From Micromonospora trifolii (GTDB taxonomy: Bacteria; Actinomycetota; Actinomycetes; Mycobacteriales; Micromonosporaceae), in NCBI RefSeq assembly GCF_022229005.1, contig NZ_JAKKFD010000055.1, positions 92,328-156,327 on the forward strand: a stretch of 64,000 nucleotides of DNA. Reading direction: 5' to 3'. Position 1 is the first letter of the stretch. Each line of letters starts with the position of its first letter. The notes under the pieces are model-generated. The model was not told where the DNA came from. It did not search any database and saw only the letters and a program-made list of their open reading frames with translations. A program made the position numbers and the translations under genes. Positions 60,064-64,000 of this stretch are shown in pieces.

Positions 60064-61296
60064 TCAAGCGGGCCGCCGGTCGGGTCGGTAGACGGCCACC
60101 GTTCGGGCCGCGAGCCGGTCCGCCGCCGCCGCGTCACCCAACGCCGCCGCGAGCACCGCCGCACCCGGCAGCAACCGGGCCACCAGCCGCAATGCGACCC
60201 AACCGCCGGCCTGCGCGGTGAGCGGCGCGGCCAACCGCCAGGCCGCCTCCGCCGCCCGCGGCCACGCCCCCTCGACCGGGTCACCCGGCGTCTCGGCGGC
60301 GGCCAGAGCAGCCGCCGCGCTAGCCCGATCCGGGTGCACCTGGGTCAGCACCAGCAGGTCGACGGCCCGGTCGGTATGCGTCGGATCCTTGCCGTACGCC
60401 GCGGCCAGGTGCAGCACCAGCTCCGAGTGCGTCCACAGCACCGCCGCCAACTCGGCCAGCGGCGCGAAGAAGCCGGCCAGCGCGGCGGTCGCCCCACCCG
60501 CACCCGCCGAGCGGACGAACCGCCGGGCCGCCAACCGGGCCAGGCCGTCCGCCGAAGCGTCCGGATACCGGGCGCGCAACCCAGCGGCCCACCCGGCCGC
60601 GCCGGGCCCGAACGTCCGCACCGCAGCCAGAGCCAACAGCTCCGGTGCGAAGCCAGGGTGGTCGAGCACGCGCGCGGCGACCGCGCGCAGCTCCGATTCC
60701 GGGGTACGCCCCAGGGCCGGCTCAGCCTGCCGAACGGCGGGTGCTGCCGGTGCCGTCAGCTGCGGGGCCACGGGTTCGGGGGTGGGCTCCGCCGGCGTGG
60801 TGCTCTTGCGTGGGGTGACCGCGCGCTTGGTTGTCTTTGCGGCCTTGACCGGGATCGCTGGTGTGGTGGTGCTCGCTGCCCTGGTGGGGCTCGCGGTGCG
60901 CTTGCGCGGTGCTGGCGTGGTCGGGGTCACCTCGGTGGGCGTCTCGGCCGCCTTGGGGCGGGCAGCCTTGCGAACGGGGGTGGTCCGAGCATTCGGCGGC
61001 TCTGGGAGTGCCGCGCTCGTGTCGGTGGTCACGTCGGTCGGTGCGCGTCGAGGCTGTGGAGGCAGGGGACGGTCCGGATCCGGAGGCTGGAACAGCACCG
61101 CCGGGGCAGCCTTGGCCCGACGAGGACGCGGGCCCACCGGAGCGGCTGCCGGCGGTGCCGTCGACTCGGTGGGCTCCACCGTCTCGGTGGGCTCCTCGGC
61201 CACGATCGGCGGCCTGAAGGTGGCCCGTGGGGAGCGCCGACGCGCTCGTTCAGCAGGCTCTCGACTGGTCGACTCGCTGGGCGGCTGCTCCTGCAT
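60064..61296 (-). CDS. Hypothetical protein with disordered Pro/Ala/Lys/Thr N-terminus and helical C-terminus
   Basis: The 410-residue protein has about 200 low-complexity residues (PEPTPEPVAP, TTTPAIPVKAAKTTKRAVTP) that look disordered and basic. The remaining 210 residues are Ala-rich helices (GRTPESELRAVAARVLDHPG, GWAAGLRARYPDASADGLARL), with a long hydrophobic stretch (GFFAPLAELAAVLW, HSELVLHLAAAYGKD) resembling EcsC-like helical domains. A function is not evident. The basic N-terminus could bind nucleic acid or envelope polymer. Confidence 0.72.
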   Translation of the reverse strand: MQEQPPSESTSREPAERARRRSPRATFRPPIVAEEPTETVEPTESTAPPAAAPVGPRPRRAKAAPAVLFQPPDPDRPLPPQPRRAPTDVTTDTSAALPEPPNARTTPVRKAARPKAAETPTEVTPTTPAPRKRTASPTRAASTTTPAIPVKAAKTTKRAVTPRKSTTPAEPTPEPVAPQLTAPAAPAVRQAEPALGRTPESELRAVAARVLDHPGFAPELLALAAVRTFGPGAAGWAAGLRARYPDASADGLARLAARRFVRSAGAGGATAALAGFFAPLAELAAVLWTHSELVLHLAAAYGKDPTHTDRAVDLLVLTQVHPDRASAAAALAAAETPGDPVEGAWPRAAEAAWRLAAPLTAQAGGWVALRLVARLLPGAAVLAAALGDAAAADRLAARTVAVYRPDRRPA

Positions 61297-61442
61297 ATCG
61301 ATGGAGCGTAGTCCCGATCACGCCGTCGCACAGCGTTGAAACACGGACGGCGGGCGGGCCTGGTGGGCGCACCCCGGAAGTCGTTTTGCTCCCGGTGGGT
61401 GGCGACCTGTATCCTCGGGCGCGGTGGTCTGAGGATCACCAG

Positions 61443-61533
61443 GGAGACTTCGCCTAGTCTGGTCTATGGCGCCGCACTGCTAATGCGGTTGGGGTCTTAA
61501 AGCCCCTCCCGGGTTCGAATCCCGGAGTCTCCG
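61443..61533 (+). tRNA. tRNA-Ser(GCT)
   Basis: Acceptor GGAGACT/AGTCTCC, anticodon stem CCGCA/TGCGG with loop CTGCTAA (GCT), a long variable arm (TTGGGGTCTTAAAGCCCC) and a T arm CGGGTTCGAATCCCG. Class II length of 91. No CCA is encoded. Confidence 0.96.
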
Positions 61534-61568
61534 CGCGAAAGCCGGGTGTGTAGACTGGCTGAGCACAA

Positions 61569-61641
61569 GCGCCCGTAGCTCAATGGATAGAGCATCTGAC
61601 TACGGATCAGAAGGTTAGGGGTTCGAGTCCCTTCGGGCGCA
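61569..61641 (+). tRNA. tRNA-Arg(ACG)
   Basis: Acceptor GCGCCCG/CGGGCGC, D arm TAGCTCAATGGATAGAGCA, anticodon loop CTACGGA with ACG, T arm AGGGGTTCGAGTCCCTT. Seventy-three bases, discriminator A, no encoded CCA. Confidence 0.97.
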
Positions 61642-61657
61642 CAGCAGTTGAGCAGGC

Positions 61658-61704
61658 AAAACGCCTCTTTGGTCATCGACGTAAGTCGACCAGGGGGCGT
61701 TTTT
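61658..61704 (+). terminator. Rho-independent terminator of the tRNA cluster
   Basis: AAAACGCC pairs with GGCGTTTTT at the ends of an imperfect longer stem (GGTC/GACC and CGAC/GTCG inside), followed by five T residues. It is the most classical terminator in the window. Confidence 0.85.
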
Positions 61705-61777
61705 CGTGCACCCATGGGTGCGCAGCCGGCCGCCGACGCTGGCTGACCGTTACGGAAAGTTGCCGAGGGTGAGCTCT

Positions 61778-62030
61778 GGAGGGGCAGAAGCCTCTCGCCA
61801 TGGTGCTGACCGCCGGTGAGCGCGGTGACAGCCCGCAGTTCAAGGCGATCCTCGGGGCTGTTCGTGTTCCCCGCCTGGTCACGGGCCGCCCCAGGACCGG
61901 CCGGACCGGCTCCTGGCCGACAGGGCGTACGGGTCGAAGGCGAGCCGGGCCTACCTGCGCCGGCGCCCGATTGCCGCAACGATCCCCTGAGTAAGACTGA
62001 CCAGGACGCCCACCGACGGGCCAAGCACCA
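61778..62030 (+). pseudogene. Decayed IS5-family transposase fragment
   Basis: In one frame the sequence reads GQKPLAMVLTAGERGDSPQF and then VRVPRLVTGRPRT. A frame shift later it reads LADRAYGSKASRAYLRRR and IAATIP, then a stop; another frame gives KTDQDAHRRAK. This is the middle of an IS5-type DDE transposase (VLTPGQ-GDSPQF, GRPRTRPD, ADKAYSSR, KKDQ blocks) with at least two frameshifts, a stop, and both ends missing. No inverted repeats were found. It lies 70 bases behind the tRNA terminator; the rest of 62031-62339 shows no gene. Confidence 0.78.
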
Positions 62031-62339
62031 TCCAGTTCGCCGCTATCAACGAGTGGCGGTGACCGACTTCGACACAGGCCCTGGCCGGAGATCAGGGCGT
62101 CGAAGCCGGTCGGGCACCGTTGTGGTGTCGCGATGCTCGAACCGCAACGCCATGGCCTCCTCCGTCTTCGATCCGCCGAGGTTCCCTCCTGAGGCTAGCG
62201 ACGTCGACGATCAGGACCGACAACCTCGGTGGACGCCCATTGGTCGCGCTGCACCCCGGCGAGGAGTCGTGACGCGCGGCGCGGGATGAGTACGAGTGCG
62301 GATGGCAGCCGTCGCTCGGGGCGACCAGAATTTCTCCCC

Positions 62340-62621
62340 ATGCGAACGCGAATCGTGATCGCCCTGGCCGCGGTCGGCCTGGGCGGGCTGCTGACCACCA
62401 CCGGTTGCTCGTTTCGGGAGAGCATCTGCGCCAGCGGTGAGTATCCGGCCATCGCGGTGGGCGGGCAGGGCGGCAGCGCCTGCTTCCCGGACGGGCAGGA
62501 GCCGACCCCGCCGTACGTCCGCTACCCGGAGGGCAAGGTCCCGCAGCACGTCGACGACGAGTGGGACGTCTATTGGCGCAGCCACGGCATCGACGAGAAC
62601 AACAACATCATCGAGACCTGA
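62340..62621 (+). CDS. SCO0607-family small lipoprotein
   Basis: The 93-residue product starts at ATG 62340 and has a lipoprotein signal ending in LLTTTGC. The mature body has CASGEYPAIAVGG, ACFPDGQEPTP and the family phrase RYPEGKVPQHVDDEWD. I recognise it as the streptomycete SCO0607 lipoprotein type. Its role is unknown. A pyrimidine-rich leader without clear ribosome site precedes it. Confidence 0.82.
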   Translation: MRTRIVIALAAVGLGGLLTTTGCSFRESICASGEYPAIAVGGQGGSACFPDGQEPTPPYVRYPEGKVPQHVDDEWDVYWRSHGIDENNNIIET

Positions 62622-62692
62622 GCCGCAAACCCGGAGGATCGTCGCCCCGGCGGAGGAGCGACGGTTCGAGTCCCCGCGGTCGTTCGGCGGAC

Positions 62693-62752
62693 GGCATCCG
62701 GTCCCGCCGCAGGTCCGATCTTCGTGACCGAACCTGTGCGGGACCGGATGCC
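62693..62752. terminator. Long hairpin between convergent genes
   Basis: GGCATCCGGTCCCGC (62693-62707) pairs perfectly with 62738-62752, and the stem continues with a one-base slip (CAGGT/ACCTG) inside. It separates the SCO0607-like lipoprotein from the beta-helix protein. Confidence 0.7.
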
Positions 62753-62789
62753 TGTCTCGTGCTACCCGGGTGCCGGGGCGATCTGGTGA

Positions 62790-64000
62790 TCAGCCGAAGC
62801 AGTTGGGCACCGGCGGTGAGCTGGGTGTGCAGTTCGTGGGCCTGTTGCCGCTGATCACCGTCTTCTGGTCCACGGCGACCTGGCCGCCGTCGTTGAAGAT
62901 CCCGCCGGGTGCCAGGAAGGAGATGTTGTCGGTGACCTTGCTTTCGGTGAGGGTCAGCGTGGCGTTGTTGTAGATTCCGCCGCCCTGGGAGTTCGTGCCG
63001 ATGGCCCGGTTCCGGTCGACGTGGGTGCGGCGCAGGACGACGGTGCCGCTGCCGTTGTAGACGCCGCCGCCGTGTTCGATGGTGCTGTTCGTGCTGGCGA
63101 CGTTTTCGTTGATCCAGCTGTCCTCGGCGACGAACTGGCCGATCTGGTTGTAGACGCCGCCGCCGCGTTGGCCGGCTTCGTTGTGGTGGACCTTGCCGTG
63201 GCGGAGTTGGAAGACGCCGTCGGAGAAGATTCCGCCGCCTTCGCTGCCGGCTCGGTTGTCGTTGACTTCGACGTTCTTGGCCTCGGTGGTGGAGTTGATG
63301 CCGCCGCGGATGCCGCCGCCACGGAAGCCCGCGGTGTTGTTGTCCAGGTGGACGTTCTCGAGCACGGCGACGCTGCTGTTCGACAAGCCGCCGCCCGCGC
63401 CACCGAGGGGCAGGGTGTTGAAGACCCCGATCGTGTTGTTGTAGCTCAGTCGGGTGTCCTGCACGGTGAGGCTGCCGTTGTTGTGGATGCCCCCGCCGTC
63501 GTACAGGGCGCTGTTGTTGCTGATGATGCTGCCGCCGTCCTTCTTGTTGCCCTTGTCCTTGCCGTTCCAGTCCTTGCCGTGGTCGGTCCCGCCGAGGATC
63601 TTCGCGACGCCGAAGTTGGCGATACCGCCGCCCAGGCCGTTGGTCTGGTTGTAGACCACGTTGGTGTTCTCGATGGTGGCCTTGCCGCCGATGTCGATCC
63701 GGATGCCGCCGCCTCCGCCGCCGACCCCACTCTCGGCTTGGCCGCCCTTGATGGTGGCGTCGCGGAGCGTCAGGTCGCCGCCGGCTCCTACCTCCAGGAT
63801 CCGGAACGGGGTGGCGTTCGCCGCGCGGACGATGGTGGACCCGTTTCCGTCGATCACGACGTGCTGGGTGACGATCGGCAGGCCGACCGCGCCGAAGGGC
63901 ACCGGTGGCTGGGGTGCGGACCTGTTGAGCGTGTAGGTGCACTTCTCGGCGAGCCGGAGCTTCGCCCCGGAGTTGGCGTTCGCGCGGACGATCGCCGCGA
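62790..64000 (-). CDS. Right-handed parallel beta-helix repeat protein, N-terminus cut by window edge
   Basis: The frame stays open to the window end, so the first part lies outside; about 403 residues are seen. The visible start reads AAIVRANANSGAKLRLAEKC, then HVVIDGNGSTIVRA, followed by about ten rungs of the pattern GGGIxNxGxhxhxxxxhxxN. These rungs (for example GGGIHNNGSLTVQD, GGGVYNQIGQFVAED, GGGIYNNATLTLTES) mark a Pel-like/polymorphic-membrane-type beta-helix, likely secreted. The LAEKCTYTL segment before the helix is typical of CSLREAI-type exported proteins. The C-terminal NCTPSSPPVPNCFG has two cysteines that may lock the last rung. It may be a surface adhesin or a polysaccharide lyase-like protein. 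Confidence 0.88.
   Translation of the reverse strand, partial: AAIVRANANSGAKLRLAEKCTYTLNRSAPQPPVPFGAVGLPIVTQHVVIDGNGSTIVRAANATPFRILEVGAGGDLTLRDATIKGGQAESGVGGGGGGIRIDIGGKATIENTNVVYNQTNGLGGGIANFGVAKILGGTDHGKDWNGKDKGNKKDGGSIISNNSALYDGGGIHNNGSLTVQDTRLSYNNTIGVFNTLPLGGAGGGLSNSSVAVLENVHLDNNTAGFRGGGIRGGINSTTEAKNVEVNDNRAGSEGGGIFSDGVFQLRHGKVHHNEAGQRGGGVYNQIGQFVAEDSWINENVASTNSTIEHGGGVYNGSGTVVLRRTHVDRNRAIGTNSQGGGIYNNATLTLTESKVTDNISFLAPGGIFNDGGQVAVDQKTVISGNRPTNCTPSSPPVPNCFG

Noticed and set aside
62641..62685. tRNA-like sequence with GGTTCGAGTCCCC
   Set aside because: Only a T-arm-like piece is present. No acceptor, D or anticodon arms fit, so it is not a tRNA gene.

Overview
The window is chromosomal DNA of a very high-GC actinobacterium. 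Gene content, codon use and many GTG starts point to Micromonospora or a close relative in the Micromonosporaceae. Evidence includes LCP wall-assembly proteins, a SoxR-type regulator, an IdeR/DmdR-type iron box, an actinobacterial SCO0607-like lipoprotein, and intergenic palindromic elements of the kind I associate with this family from memory. No prophage, CRISPR array or natural-product cluster is visible. The only mobile-element trace is a decayed IS5-type transposase near two tRNA genes.

Layout. 1-3259 (minus): two LytR-CpsA-Psr proteins and a UDP-glucuronate-decarboxylase-like epimerase. 3349-5383: an acetate/pyruvate-type sodium symporter with its DUF485 partner. 5559-6092: a flavin reductase whose start codon overlaps a near-perfect parS sequence. 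6476-8928: a two-gene ABC exporter. 9306-11360: a second sodium symporter with a small membrane partner. 11405-14831: a two-component system translationally coupled to a DUF4173 membrane protein. 14974-17870: a secreted repeat protein and a DUF5701 protein. 17937-19948: a LytS/LytTR two-component system. 19988-24036: a polyprenyl-phosphate sugar transferase, an Fpg/Nei glycosylase and a GT4 glycosyltransferase. 24365-28143: an overlapping operon for a CDP-activated polyol and a phospholipid-like transferase, followed by a hypothetical and a Nudix hydrolase.

The plus-strand half (28253-40659) holds mostly housekeeping and accessory genes: a CBS protein, SnoaL-like protein, aminotransferase, CorA, cyclophilin, rhomboid protease, thiolase, an APH-like kinase and a two-component system. 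40699-48608 carries a secreted SGNH lipase with a ricin lectin, two polyprenyl-linked glycosyltransferases, and a split transketolase divergent from SoxR. A tRNA-Ser(TGA) lies at 48770. 48919-53881 has LtrA, a PEBP protein, a methyltransferase and a GT-C-like membrane protein. 53921-57737 has an iron-boxed FhuF-like reductase, a helix-turn-helix/peptide-deformylase fusion and a flavohaemoprotein. 57882-64000 has a CPBP protease, small secreted proteins, tRNA-Ser(GCT), tRNA-Arg(ACG), the IS5 remnant, a lipoprotein and a truncated beta-helix protein.

Most genes are in tight operons with ATGA/GTGA start-stop overlaps. Convergent pairs are separated by strong GC-rich hairpins or overlap by a few bases. 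The most unusual items are the HTH-deformylase fusion, the glycerol-1-phosphate-dehydrogenase-like polyol operon, the parS-like site, two leader peptides whose stops overlap the next gene's start, and a dispersed family of GATCTTGC-ended structured intergenic elements.
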